A stretch of 64,000 nucleotides of DNA from Trifolium pratense (GCF_020283565.1 NC_060060.1:36270001-36334000); one strand, 5' to 3'. Positions 1-11,779 are shown, counted from the stretch's first letter. Numbers and translations: made by a program. The notes: a model not told the origin generated them from the sequence alone.

Positions 1-354
1 CATGTTGCTGGATAATTGAAATTAAATTATTACATTGGTTTGATTGGAATTGAATTCTGATTCTTTAAGCAAGAGCTTGGATTCAACCCTTTTGAATGAA
101 AAAATATGGCATGGAAAGGAGACTCAATTGAAAATGGTCAACCAAATTTTCCAACATATATTAATCATTAACAAAATTTATCGATATTTCACATTTATAA
201 CATGATTACTAGCCAGACAAAACAAAAAAACAAAGACCCTCTTATATGTTTGACAATATAAAAGACAATTTCGAAGGACCTATGAGCATATAAAAAAACC
301 TAAGGAGCAATTTCCTAACTTCATTTTGCTTTAGGCCAATGTGATGGACTAGCT

Positions 355-885
355 TAATAGTCCATTTGGATGGAGGAGTGTTTTGAGGGAATTCAATTTT
401 TTTTTTTTTTCAAAATTTTCTTGTTTGAATGATTAATTTGTAAAAAAATTTAAAACGATGGGAATTTATGAAATATTTTGTCCAAGTTAATTTAAGGAAT
501 TTTAAATGACACAAAAAAGTTAGGAATTTGAAATTTCTTCCTCCCATATGTTTCAAAACTTTCAAATTGACCCCTATAATATTTTTAATTGCTAATTGAC
601 CCCTGAATTTTTCAAAAATTGCAAATTGGTCCTCAAAATTCACAAACGGGTCCTTTAAAATTTTGAAAATTGTAAATTTGTCCCTATTTTTCAAATTGAC
701 CCAAAACTTTTCAAATTTATAAAAGTGACCTAAAATTGTTCACAATGAAATTTCATATTGCTCTATCCAAACACACATTTAAAAATGAAGGTTATTCAAA
801 TACAACAATTTGAATTGTTTAGAATTTCAAATCCTCTTAAATTTCTAATTACTCCATCCAAACACACCATTTGAACTTTAATTAA
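355..885. repeat. Degenerate inverted-repeat element with AAATTGACCC-type direct repeats
   Basis: The left part carries TTTGGATGGAG and the right part its complement CTCCATCCAAA, so the block is flanked by imperfect inverted termini. Between about 540 and 735 the phrase AAATTG(A/G)CCC or a close variant recurs roughly every 30-45 bases. No clear target duplication was found, so the family is not assigned. Confidence 0.4.
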
Positions 886-1069
886 TTACATATAAGTCCT
901 CACAAATATTTAGTAAAAAAAAAACAATAGGATTGCTTTCAGTAAATTAATCAACAGGCCTTAATTAATCAGAGCGTCCAAAATATAAAAAAAAAGTTTT
1001 ATAAAAGAGGGTGCAAAAAACAACCCTTAATTAATCAATAAATTAATCAATAGGCCTTCTTTAAAGCAA

Positions 1070-1076
1070 GGCCCAT
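1070..1076 (+). promoter_or_regulatory. GGCCCAT element upstream of COX6B
   Basis: GGCCCAT lies about 110 bases before the COX6B start codon. TGGGCC/GGCCCA (site II type) elements are known to be common in plant promoters of respiratory-chain and ribosomal genes, so position and gene type agree. Function here is inferred. Confidence 0.4.
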
Positions 1077-1182
1077 ATCAAGACCCTGTAATATTTATAT
1101 TTATTTATCAAATTTGTTCTTTGTTTGATTTTGTTCGTCGAATTGAATTGTTGATTGATCGAGTCTGTCTTCTCTCTCACTC

Positions 1183-4050
1183 ATGGCGGAGGTACGCTCC
1201 TGTTCTCTCCGTCTCCGCCTGAATCACAACCGTATATTCATTTTTTTTTTAAATTTTTAAATTAAATTTCCCTTTCCTTCTCCTTTTTCGCTTTTCACAG
1301 ATTCCGATTCATTATCTTTTGATGTTTTGCATATTCATGTGTTATGAAAATGTGTATTCTCTCATTGATCTATTGTTCGATCATTTTGTTGATTGCATTT
1401 ATTTTTCCTTCCTGTAATATTCTCGATTGCATGTCATTTTATTCTCTACGTCAATATATCAGCATTTCATGGTTTTTAATTTTAAATAAATTAAATTCGT
1501 TGCGGATTTTGTTACAGTTCAATTCTTCAATGTTGTTTGAATAAATTAAGATTATAGATTAGAAATTGAGATGTTTATTTTTTTTATTATCGCAAATTTT
1601 AGGTACCTTCAAATAGATCCTTGAGGTTATGATTATTTCAAAAAGGTCGCTGATTATATTAAATTTTCAAATTGGTCCTTATATTTAACCAATTATTATT
1701 AACTAAGTCCCTATAACAACTTACTATCAACTGGTCCCTAAGTTTATCTACTTTACTTATTATCAATTTAGTCCCTGATATTATTCATGGAACGACTAAT
1801 ATGAGTAAAATTTCGCAGAGTCATAGACCTTTTTGAAATATTTATAAAGTTAGGTATCTATTTGATTGAGAGTGCTCTAAAAGTCAAAGGCTGATTTGGT
1901 GGTTTACTCGTTTTATTTTCAATGACCTTGTATTCTCATGAAATAAGTTTTCATGAATGGTACTTTTGAGAATCAACTTATTTTATTTGAGATAAAGAAG
2001 ACTAATTGTATTTAACTAAATTGTTTAATTAGTGTGTGATTAATTATTTTTAATTATAATCGAGAACAAAGGTACAGTAGTATGTTTTATACTTTGGAAA
2101 ATAGTTAATAGTTATTAAGTTAATAGTTTCATATAGCTATAAAACCTTACATGGATCCCTACAGCTGGGGCACTGATAGACATTCTACGGTTGTGCCTAT
2201 AAATGATTATAATCATTTATGTCACTGACTCACAGCTGCCTCAGGGGTTCATTTATTTTTTGAATTTTGACTTCACAATGAATATTTTCTTTTTTATTGC
2301 TAGTAAGTATGATTCATTTCACCGATACTTATGATTCATTTCATCGATATCGTAGTTATCGCAAAGAAATGGCATGTAGCAATTAAACTTCTACAGATGG
2401 TTTTAGTTTTACTGCAAATGGCAGAATTGACCCCCCTATAACACAATTTACATACGATTCTGAATCAAGATGTGTATGTTGTCTTTGTTTACATATTCTG
2501 CATTCTCATATGGATCATATTTTTAAGATATGCTTATCTTCATTGCTTAAACCTATATGCTATGATACAATACCACTCACTAACTTTCTTATGAGATACA
2601 TTTTATCCCATTTAAGTTTTAATTTTAATGCTGCAGATATATTTCTATTCTGTCCTGTAGACTTCTTCTTGACTTAGTATTGTGTTGCTTCCTTTTAGAT
2701 TGAGCTAAAAACAGCACCTGTTGATTTTCGTTTTCCTACAACCAATCAAACCCGACACTGTTTCACTCGCTACATAGAGTTTCATAGGTGAATTTCTCGA
2801 CTCTGGCTATCTGGTGAAGCAAAAATAGTTTTTTAAGTATTTTATTTAAAGCCTGACTTTAATTACAGGTGCATGGCAGTAAAAGGTGAAAGTTCAGGCG
2901 ACTGTGAGAAATTTGCCAAATATTATCGTTCTCTTTGCCCCGGTGAATGGGTAAGCATACCTTAAGTTTTTTTTCTCCCTTTCTGATAAGCAAGCATCTT
3001 AACTTTTTGGTTTACTTTGTTGGGACAGACCGCAAATTTACCTTAATGTAAAGATTGATGTCATAGGCAGCGAAACTTAATTCGATTTTGGTGTTTGTCC
3101 ATGAGAGTTAGTCCTTTCCATCAGCTAACTTTAAACATGTAGGAACTAGAAATTTTCGCAGTAAGAATAACTAAATTCCCAGTTCGACTCTCCACTTTGT
3201 CTTCATTTGGATTACCCTTACCCTTATTTACAACATCACTATTCAACGAAATTGTGTGTTTATCTATGTTTTAACAAGATAGTCTATATCGTTTAATGGA
3301 AGTCATTACCTTAACTATTCACTTTATTTAGAGAGTTGGAGTCAAAAGAATTCTTGAGTGTTAAGGTAAGTCATTCCAAATACGCAAGGGTGAAAGAAAA
3401 GCACTGTCTTGTTTGTTTGCATTTATACTAGGGAAACTCCTTATAATTCAGTTTATACTGTATGGCCATTGCACTGGTCATGCTCTTGCGTCCTAGCTTC
3501 AAATGTTTTGAGCTTTTGTGCGTTTATGCATTTGTCTGTGTAAATTTTTCGTTTCTAGTTTGCCTCCCTCTATTCTATGGTTTCTTTCCCAAGCACATTT
3601 ACTTATTTCCATGACTAATGGATTGTGTCTTATGTATTCTAGTTCCATTGGGGTTTCGTAGGTTATACACAATTTTCTGTTGACGAATTCACTTATATTT
3701 GTATTCAGTATTTATTAGTGAATTTGCTTGGAATACATTGTTTGTTCTTAAAAAAAAAAACCACCCTTCTAATTAGTCTCTAGACATATACTCCACGCAT
3801 GACATGAGTTATTACATCACTGCTAGTATATTTTCCTCATTTGGGCAAAGAGCTACTTATTTCAAATTTTGTCACAAATTTGAAATTCTGGTAGTACTCC
3901 ACATGAGCTGACATGAGTTATTACAAAATATTATACTGAAGTTCTTTTGTTATCATTTCTATATTTTAATTTTCCGTTTGATTCAAATTATTGCAGGTTG
4001 AAAAGTGGAATGAACAAAGGGACAATGGCACTTTTCCAGGACCTCTTTGA
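1183..4050 (+). CDS. COX6B: Cytochrome c oxidase subunit 6b (COX6B-like)
   Basis: Small intermembrane-space subunit of mitochondrial complex IV. Exons read as 1183-1191, 2699-2787, 2869-2950 and 3997-4050, all with GT-AG introns and consistent phase, giving 77 residues, which is close to the short plant COX6B length. Exon 1 codes only for MAE. The protein contains ELKTAPVDFRFP, then HCFTRYIEFHRC (CX9C) and CEKFAKYYRSLC (CX10C), the twin-cysteine signature that forms two disulfides after Mia40-type import; it ends WNEQRDNGTFPGPL. Intron 1 (about 1.5 kb) contains a degenerate inverted-repeat MITE. The start is the only ATG that splices in frame to exon 2. The gene looks intact and is very likely functional. 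Confidence 0.93.
1598..1900. mobile_element. MITE-like inverted repeat in COX6B intron 1
   Basis: The left end (TAGGTACCTTCAAATAGATC, continuing to TTTCAAAAAGGTC) and the right end (GACCTTTTTGAAATA, continuing to AGGTATCTATTTGATTGAGA) are imperfect inverse complements over about 45 bases. The interior has repeated TTGGTCC / TAGTCCC phrases, common in plant MULE-like MITEs. No target duplication was resolved. Confidence 0.45.
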
Positions 4051-4910
4051 AAAGCATGTGTGTTGGCTACCCTTAGTTCTGAGGCATATGAATGAAATTT
4101 TTTCAACAATCTGTTGGTTTATTTTTTCTTAAATACATTTGATTGATTATCTTCACCAAGTCATGATTGTTCAAATAAGGCAGCTTATGAACATTGCTTG
4201 CTCCACACATTCCTGAAACAATTTTGCTTTTTAAGCTAATATAATGGCTCTGATATATTATTTTCTTTGTTCAGAAGATTGAATTTAATCTATAAATTTG
4301 TCAGCTCCATCCTCCCAAATTATATCCTGACACTTCCCTACCCTCTTTTGATAAAAGAAGGGTGGCTTCTATGGTGGCCAAAGTGTCCCATATCGCACAC
4401 GTGCACGACTTCACAAAGTTAAAGATGAAGATGCAGTGGCGCAGAGCCTTAAGGCCTTCCCTGAAATTCAACTTCATCTTAAAACTTTTTTTTATAAGAA
4501 AAAATATGTAGTCGTCGCACATTACTTCAACGCTTTATTTTATAAGATGCGGTCAAACACTCAAGTTGTCCAAACAATTCGTCTTTAATACAGTACAAAT
4601 TTTTTTTTTTTTTTACTTTTAGTTTTCAAATACAAAAATATGTTGCTGACTAAATTTAGTAAAAAAAGGGACTTACATTTAAAACGATTAGTATCATATA
4701 CAAGATAGTTTTCATCATTGGATCAATAAATTACATCATTGGAATTGAAACAAATGAGATATGATGAGATTTATTAATCAAATGGTAAACAATACATTTG
4801 TGCATGTTGTAAGACTATTTTACCTGTACACGTGAGATGAAATCCCTTTTTTTGGACACTGAGATAGAATCCTCTTGTTTAGTTTATTAATTATTACTAG
4901 TTTTTTTTTT
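4051..4910. other. COX6B 3' flank and intergenic DNA
   Basis: Presumed 3' UTR of COX6B followed by AT-rich sequence. I see no gene. The 73-codon minus-strand frame at 4301-4522 shows no domain or compositional support. Confidence 0.5.
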
Positions 4911-4930
4911 TTCCTTTGTTGGAAATTTCC

Positions 4931-4960
4931 ATGTTAAACTTACCTTTACTGTCCTCAATA
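4931..4960 (+). promoter_or_regulatory. Conserved upstream block of tetraspanin copy 1
   Basis: ATGTTAAACTTACCTTTACT followed by GTCCTCAATA. It matches the block GTTAAACTTACCTGTTC(T/C)CCTCAA found upstream of the other three array genes (about 6752, 12081 and 17351) at a similar distance from the start codon (about 190-260 bases). It may be a conserved promoter element or simply shared ancestry. Confidence 0.45.
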
Positions 4961-5142
4961 GTGAAAAAACCCAAAAAACTCTTTCTATCTATAATAGGAA
5001 TATTTCGTCTATTAAGAAGGATTCCCCGAATACCTAAAATAGAGATGATCATTGAAAATGTAAAATATTTGATAGTATCCGTATGTAGTTTTCTTTTTCT
5101 TCACACTCTCTGCTTTTGACCATCATTTCACCATCAATCACC

Positions 5143-5622
5143 ATGAAGTTCAGCAACATCTTAATCGGAATTCTGAACTTCGTAACTCTAATTATGTCAA
5201 TACCAATATTAGTTTTGGGTGTATGGGTAACCAAAAATTATCACTCAGAATGCGATACATGGGCAGCAAAATTCATTATTTCCCTCAGTGTTTTCCAGTT
5301 GGTGGTTTCTCTAACGGGTTTTATAGGTGCTTGTTGTCGTGTCTCGTGGTTTCTCCGCTTCTATCTCATTGTCATGCTTTTCCCCATCATTCTTGTCTTC
5401 TCTTTCACAATCTTTGCATTTGTTGTAACTAACAAAGGCGCCGGTGAAACTTTGCCGAATAAAGGGTATAAGGAGTATAGGCTTGGTGGTTATTCCAATT
5501 GGTTGCAGAATAGAGTTAACAATAACAATAATTGGAATACCATTAAGAGTTGTTTTCAATCTCAACAACTTTGCTCTAATTTTTATTACCAGTTTGCAAA
5601 TGACGCCGTTGATAAATTCTAA
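5143..5622 (+). pseudogene. Tetraspanin (TET8-like) copy 1, truncated after exon 1
   Basis: The reading frame begins MKFSNILIGILNF and aligns with the exon-1 proteins of the intact paralogues at 12272 and 17582: TM1, small loop, TM2 ending GFIGACCRVSW, TM3, and the first half of the large extracellular loop (KGYKEYRLGGYSNWLQ). It ends at DAVDKF with TAA where the paralogues continue for about nine codons to a splice donor. Sequence just after the stop resembles the paralogues' intron, so a deletion has fused exon 1 to intron sequence and removed the donor. No exon 2 with the GCCKP motif, cysteines and TM4 follows. The result is 159 residues with three membrane segments. A start at 5116 is open but is not shared with the paralogues. 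Probably a pseudogene; a truncated product cannot be excluded. Confidence 0.8.
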
Positions 5623-6750
5623 TTTTCATGTTCTTGATGTTGATTGCATATAAATATAAGAACCTTCCTGCAATAAGATGGGAGTAACCTTCACTTGTAG
5701 ATTTTCTATGGGTTAATAATTTTCTTGAATACTACACGTTAGTAAGCTGCGAAAAATGAAATGTTGTTTTTGGCTCACACTTGTGAATTGTTATATCATG
5801 TCATTATATTGGATTTAAGACACTTGTGAGAATATCTAAGTTTGGTATAACGTTAGGTTTGTCAGAATACCTTATACTTTATCCTATATTGTTCGAATTT
5901 CAAACACTCCACTTATTCGTTTTAAATGTGGAATTTTTAACCACTATATTACTTTTAAAAAAAGTTTAATTTGTTCTAGCAATTGAGCTACACTCCATTT
6001 GATATATTATTTCTATATGCAATATGAATGTCTCTCTTAACTTGACTAATTCATCTAAGTTAAGATTTAACAATCATTATTTAAAACTAAAACATTGAGT
6101 TCAAGTGGTTAATATGCTTTACCAAAAGATAGATTGTTCGGAAATACTCGAGTTCAATTCTTAGATAGAACAATTTTTTGACCATATTTTACTTACCTTA
6201 CAGTCGAACTCCAGATTACTTGGACCTCGTCTCCTAAGAATCGAAGTGTTAACACCCACACACAATTTTTTTTGGGTCAAGTAGCCTAATGGCTAGACTA
6301 TCACATTTAAATATGAAGAAATGTGGAATTCGGATTTCGAACTCCGACTAGCTACCATTTGAGCTATGAGACAAAAAATCATTATTTAAACATGTGCTAA
6401 CTCAACTGTCTCTATAATGTTAACATTTTTAATTTTACCGAGTTTAGTATTTCTCACATTTATAATTTTTGACCATCTTAAATTTAGTTTTAAAATAGTA
6501 AAATATGATATTTAGTTTTTTAACCAACTAATTAATTTTGATAGTATTACTATTACAAATCTATTTTCCTTTTATTAATAATAATGTATTAATGGATAGT
6601 ACTAATAATATTGCATAGCATAACAAAAAAAATATATGGTTTTTTTTACAGATGGAATTAACTCTGGTCTATTTTTTTTGGACAATTAACTCCGATGTTA
6701 ATTCCTATTAATCATGTTTTTGTTTTTATTTTTATTTCGTTGTTGGCAAT
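5623..6750. other. Intergenic DNA between tetraspanin copies 1 and 2
   Basis: Begins with decayed tetraspanin intron-like sequence (about 5623-5700). Two stretches (about 6090-6250 and 6270-6370) look like degenerate tRNA-derived SINE pieces: the second has AGTAGCCTAATGGCTAGAC as a possible A-box region and TTTCGAACTCC as a weak B box. No gene is visible. Confidence 0.45.
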
Positions 6751-6751
6751 T

Positions 6752-6780
6752 TTCTTGCTAAACTTACCTGTTCTCCTCAA
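6752..6780 (+). promoter_or_regulatory. Conserved upstream block of tetraspanin copy 2
   Basis: GCTAAACTTACCTGTTCTCC then TCAA, matching the block upstream of the other array members. A TATA-like TATAAAT follows at 6823-6829, about 180 bases before the start codon. Confidence 0.45.
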
Positions 6781-7008
6781 CTGTTAAAACAAACACCACC
6801 AACAACATTTCATTATTTTGTGTATAAATTCTTTACAAATTTATGCTATTACTTTATAAATAAAGAAAATTACAGTTCGATAAAAAAAAACTATCGAGAA
6901 ATTTTTATTTTACTTTTTGTTAAAAACAAAAATCTCTCTATAGTTTTTTTTTCTTTTCTTTTCACATTCTCTTATTTTGATACTTCCGTTTTCATCATCA
7001 TCATCATC

Positions 7009-8128
7009 ATGAAGTTCAGCAACATTTTGGTCGGAATTATGAACTTCCTAACCTTAATTCTGTCGATAGCAATGTTATGTTTGGCAGTATGGTTACCCAA
7101 AATAGTACACACAGATCAATACGACAAATGGTTGCAAAAACCCTTTATTGCCCTTGGCGTTTTCCTCTTGGTGGTTTCTCTAATGGGCTTCATAGGTGCT
7201 TGTTGTCGTGTTTCATGGGTTCTCTTGTTCTATCTCTTTGTTATGTTTTTGCTCATCATTCTTATCTTCATTTTCACCATTTTTGCTATTGTTGTTACAA
7301 ACAAAGGCGTTGGTGTTCATTCCAATTGGTTAGTTAACGATAGAGATAATTGGAATACAATTAAAAGTTCTTTGCAAATTCAAGATATTTGCAAATTACC
7401 TAACCAGCATTTGGACGACACCTCCCACTTGTCCAGTCTTGAGGTTAGGGTTTTTATTTTAAATTTTCTTTATTGAATACATGCTCTTGATTTTGATTGC
7501 TTTTTTGGGTTGTCAAAAGTTTAGCTTTTTTGTGATTTTGATTTGATATTCGGGGTTTTAATTTTGAGCTTCAAAGGACACTAAATGATTCTTCACTTAC
7601 CTACCTAGTGTTATTTCCTGTCAATGCTTAACTTTATAAGGATATCTTACAATTGAATTTTTATATGACACAAATACGGGTCATTAAAGTTTTATGTTTT
7701 ATGGATTTTCAAAATTCTTTTTATGTTTTCTACAGATCGGATGTTGTATGCCTTCAAATGAATGTGGTTTTACGAAGAAGATCGAAAATGTTTCTTATGT
7801 CGACCCTAACTGTGCTTATAATAAAGAGGATTGTGGTGTTTTTTATTACAACCAGATAATATGGACGAAGACCGAAAATGTTACTTATACCAACTCTGAC
7901 TGTAATGCTTGGAACAACGATCCAAATGCTTTGTGCTTCAATTGTCAATCTTGCAAGGATGGCTTTCTCCAAGACAGCCACATTTGGAAGAAGTTGGTTG
8001 ATGTCAACATTGTAATCCTTATTTTCTTGGTTATTGTGTGCTTCTTTGGTTGTTGTGCAATCAGAAATAATAGGTGTAAGGGTGGAAATAGGCCGGGCCA
8101 AACCAAATTTTACAAGGCACGAGTCTGA
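7009..8128 (+). CDS. Tetraspanin (TET8-like) copy 2 with enlarged second extracellular loop
   Basis: Four-pass membrane protein of the plant tetraspanin family; such proteins organise plasma-membrane microdomains and vesicles. Exons 7009-7443 and 7736-8128 join in phase 0 to give 275 residues. Exon 1 holds TM1 (about 7-29), TM2 ending GFIGACCRVSW, TM3 and part of the large loop. Exon 2 starts IGCCMPSNECGF, the plant GCC(K/R)P motif with M replacing K/R. Compared with the copy at 12272 it has lost about 20 residues before SNWL and gained about 26 residues after GF, in which an ENV(S/T)Y...C phrase occurs twice, adding two cysteines. TM4 is present; the tail is extended (GGNRPGQTKFYKARV). The frame is open upstream to 6820, but the paralogues fix the start at 7009. 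It may be functional or relaxed in constraint. Confidence 0.8.
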
Positions 8129-8901
8129 CCTATTATCTATGAAAGAGTTTTTTACATCTACAAAAATGTGAAAGTGTAAATTAACAATATATGCATTTTT
8201 TATTCTGCAATACACAGATAAAGATTCACAGATGTTCTAATATAGTGATGTTAATCGATATTCAATTTAGGGTGGGAGTGAGTAGCTCAACCGATTTGAG
8301 CTAAAGATGAAAGGTGTAAAAGGATTTGTGTTCAAGTTCCTATAAAGAAAAAAATACTAACATTAACAATTAATTACTGACTTTGACCGTTTAAAAGAAA
8401 ATCTCACGTATCTAGTTCTTAGCTCCACAGATATGTTTGTTTTACTAATTAATTTGATTGTAACAAGTGTTTATCCTGTGTGACTCACCCACACCTTTAT
8501 AAGGGAATTATACAATAAATCTGAATATAAAAATAAATTTTATAGTAAAAATTACATTTTTCAAAATCAATTCTATCTTTCTATGTCACTAGCTAGAACC
8601 AATTTTAACTCATTCAAAAGCTTTAGTAAAAAAAAATAAAAAACTCATTCAAAAGCTAAACAGAACGTACATGGCTATGTTTGCCCTAACTTTTTTTTTA
8701 GAATCGTCAAAGTTAAAGTTCTTTTTTTGTTGATATTTTTTTTTTTGGTTAAATCCAAAGTTAAAGTTATAAAGAAGAATTAAAGTTATTTGGTAATAAT
8801 TGATTTTATTTGTTTATTAATACCATCTCAGATTATTTTTTTTGGGAATGTTTAGAATGTTTTTATTTTCCTTTAATGTTAACTGTTTCCGTAAATATAA
8901 G
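8129..8901. other. Downstream flank of tetraspanin copy 2
   Basis: The part at about 8129-8400 is duplicated at about 14390-14555 after the decayed exon-2 copy (both include GACTTTGACC(G/A)TTTAAAAGA). Within it 8270-8350 resembles a degenerate tRNA-derived SINE (GAGTAGCTCAACCGATTTGA, then TTCAAGTTCC). No gene. Confidence 0.5.
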
Positions 8902-9446
8902 CTATGAAGCACCATTACCTCTATGATTAGGTGTGTCGCGGTGTCCGACACTCGTATGAGTGTATGACACGTGTCAGATAGCTCAGATCGGTGTCCAAAA
9001 AAATTCAATTTTTCCTTTACTTGGACATCCTTTGATTGTGTCCGATACCTGTAAAACACTCGTACAATACGTGTCGGACAAGTGTCTTAAAAAAATTGTT
9101 TTTTCTTTGCTCATACTCTCATTATGCACATATTAGACATATCTACAAGTGTTAAAGATATGTCGAAACAACAATATTGATCAATGAGGGATAAAGACAT
9201 TACATTTTGATTATAATATTTTTAACATTTTTGATAGTAGATGGATAAATAAAGGTAATATATTATCACACCTTGTTTTAAACCTTTTTTCAAGAAATAA
9301 CTTGCTCAACTTAGATTTATATGTATATATTTCGACTCTCTATTTATATTTTTTATAAATATATACGATGCCGGTATCCTATATTTTTTACATTAGCAGT
9401 GTCGTCGTGTCTGTATCGGTATCGTGTCGGAGTTCGTGCTTCATAG
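8902..9446. mobile_element. hAT-type MITE, 545 bp
   Basis: Terminal inverted repeats CTATGAAGCAC and GTGCTTCATAG are perfect complements. Both sides are flanked by the same 8 bases, AATATAAG (8894-8901 and 9447-9454), the target size of hAT transposons. The interior is rich in GTGTC/GACAC phrases (GTGTCCGACACTCG, ACGTGTCGGACAAGTGTC) and codes for nothing recognisable, so it is non-autonomous. Confidence 0.82.
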
Positions 9447-9454
9447 AATATAAG

Positions 9455-10938
9455 TCAGTTGGTAGATACATTATATTTTATATGCATGAATTAGAATTTA
9501 AACTGATTTTTTTAAGTTAAACGTAACAAGGGTTAGAATTCAAAATAAGTTTAATAATAATTAAAGACAAAAATCACCCTAAATATAAATAAATAGGATT
9601 CAAATAGCTATAGAAAGCTTTGAAAAAGACTTTAAAGTTGGTTTCAACGTCTTCTCCTTTTGCTCAATTTTGCACATAACATAGAAGCTCTTTGATCACG
9701 AGCTTTGTGAAAATTCTCTTTGGCCCCCATTTTCTTTAAAGAGAAGAAAAGAAAGCGTGGCAAACCAGGATATAATGAAACAATTTATTTATAAAAAAAT
9801 AGTGACACGTTGATTGGAAAGTAAGTCTTACATGATCACAAAATTAAATATATATTGTTAATTAGGTGCACACATACACAAGAGAAACACTTACTTGAAC
9901 ACAAACATTTAAATACAAGATTTTGACACACACATAAATTAAAAAAATTAAAATAAAAATAAAATTGTCACATCATGTCATTCACTTTAACATTTTTTCT
10001 TTTATTTTCTTTTATTTCTTGTGAGTGTGCCCAACAAATAATATTTGGACTTGTGTCCAAACAAGTGTTTCTCCACACACAAATGAGTCTTTTTTTTTTC
10101 TAATAATAGAAAAGAGTAAAAAAGACCGATAAGTAAACATTTGATTTAATTTTTTTTTTTGAAATATTTAATTTAATATATTTTGGGACAAATGTTTTTG
10201 TGTGTGATTAAGCACTATCCATTTAATATTTTCACATTGAGTACTATTTGTGGCAAATATTTTTTGGCTGAGAATTTCTTTCGAAGCAACATTGGATACT
10301 AAATTTAGACATCTTATGAGATGGACAAAAATTGAAGTCAATTAGTATTGGACTTCTAATATTCTCCGGTACTCATATCTAAAAACATGTCTTTGTACCA
10401 ATGTTATAAATTTTAAATTTCAAAAAAAAAAAAAGCTAACAAACTTTGAACTTTAAAATATATATTCAACCTAACAATTTTGACAATTAATTGAACTAAA
10501 ATTTGTAAACATATAATAATTTTAGGAAAAATGTTAAATAATACCCTCGAACACTAGTTAAAGAAACTAAATATAGTAAAAATATCTTAAAACTTGTATA
10601 ATCAATTTTTTTAATGCGTAAAAGGTAATTTTTTCAATACAAAAATTCCTTTTTTTAATTTCCTTAACGAGTGTGCAGTTCCCAAGATACACTAGTAAGC
10701 ATGATCCATAATTTTACTATTCATTACAATAATTTTTCCCCGACCAAAGTACTAATTTTTATCATAATTACACTGCAAATTATTTATCTTTTTTTTATAA
10801 CACTTTAATCTTTTTATTTTTTTTAATACTTCGGTCCTTTATTTTTTTGTAACACTTTGTTCATTTATTTTTTTATTTGTAACAAAATAATATGATAAAA
10901 CAATCTCCAGTGTAATTTTATACATTTAATAATTTAAT
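9455..10938. other. Intergenic DNA upstream of the LINE insertion
   Basis: AT-rich. From about 10250 the sequence is paralogous to DNA from 14860 on (GCTGAGAATTTCTTTCGAA versus GCTGAGAATTTTATTCGAA), and 10460-10760 matches 16700-17010. It includes one copy (about 10534-10700) of the CGAACACTAGTTA repeat family. No gene. Confidence 0.5.
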
Positions 10939-10948
10939 AATTATAGTA

Positions 10949-11779
10949 TAAAATTGAGGGCGTGGGAGGAGGAGATGTTGGGAGAGTGTCAGTCTTTACT
11001 TCTTACCATCTCTTTGCAGGATCATGTTTCAGATAGGTGGCAGTGGCAGTCTGATTTGGATGATGATTATACTGTTCGTGGTGCTTATCAGCTTTTGACG
11101 ACACAGGATGCAGTTACTTTGGATGCTGCATCGGGTCTTATTTGGCACCGTCAGGTTCCTTTGAAGGTTTCCATTTGTGTCTGGCAACTCTTGCGGGACA
11201 GGTTACCTACCAAAGCAAACCTGGTTACTAGAGGGATTTTATCTACGGCGAACCACCATTGTGTTTCTGGTTGCGGAGAGGTTGAGTCGGCTCAGCACTT
11301 GTTCCTTTCCTGCAGTACTTTTGGTGCCCTTTGGTCCCTTGTCAGCTCCTGGATTGGTTCTCCTTTGGTGTCTGCTCAGACTCTTTCCGATCATTTTGTC
11401 CGGTTCACAGTTTCAGCAGGTGATCTTCGAGCACGACGTTCTTTCATGCAGCTCATTTGGCTTGCTTGTGTATGGGTGGTGTGGACCGAAAGAAATCACA
11501 GATTGTTTAGAGGCTCAGCAAACACAGTGTATCATATGTTGGACAAGATCAAAACTTTTTCATACAGGTGGTTAAAAGCGACGAGTAGTACTCTAGCTGT
11601 GAACTGCCATAGTTGGTGGTCTAGTCCTATGCTTTGCTTGAGCCTTGTTTAGTTTAGTTTCTTTTTGTTCTTGTACTTTGACTCTTTTGTAATCTTTCTT
11701 AGTCTCTTTTGGCACGTCTTGTGTTGAGAAGACTATTTTATTTATATTTATATATATCTCATTTTGGCCTGTTCAAAAA
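10949..11779 (+). mobile_element. 5'-truncated LINE (non-LTR retrotransposon) insertion
   Basis: An 831-bp insertion flanked by the 10-base duplication AATTATAGTA (10939-10948 and 11780-11789). It carries the 3' end of a LINE ORF2 (open to the stop at 11650-11652), a short 3' UTR and a run of A. The paralogous site near 17035-17047 (TTTAATAATAGTAGTAAG) lacks the insert, which defines both ends. Truncation at the 5' end is typical of target-primed reverse transcription. Confidence 0.87.
10951..11652 (+). pseudogene. LINE ORF2 C-terminal fragment (zf-RVT region)
   Basis: An open frame of about 233 codons. It has WHRQVPLKVSICVWQLLRDR, then RLPTKANLVTRGI, then a zinc-binding pattern C...C...H...C (HHCVSGCGEVESAQHLFLSC) and WxxxxSWIG, as in the zf-RVT domain at the C-terminal side of plant LINE reverse transcriptases. 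The reverse transcriptase and endonuclease domains are missing because the insertion is 5'-truncated, so there is no genuine start codon and the fragment cannot act alone. Confidence 0.87.

Larger units (their letters stand above)
1..1182. other. Upstream intergenic region
   Basis: AT-rich DNA with no convincing gene. It holds a degenerate inverted-repeat element (about 355-885) and, at its right end, the presumed promoter and 5' UTR of the COX6B gene. The small reading frame at 410-694 on the minus strand lies inside the repeat and has no protein-like features. Confidence 0.6.

Noticed and set aside
6820..7008. 63-codon N-terminal extension of tetraspanin copy 2
   Set aside because: Paralogues start at the MKFSN/MKLSN methionine, and the extension is low-complexity leader sequence including the TATA region.
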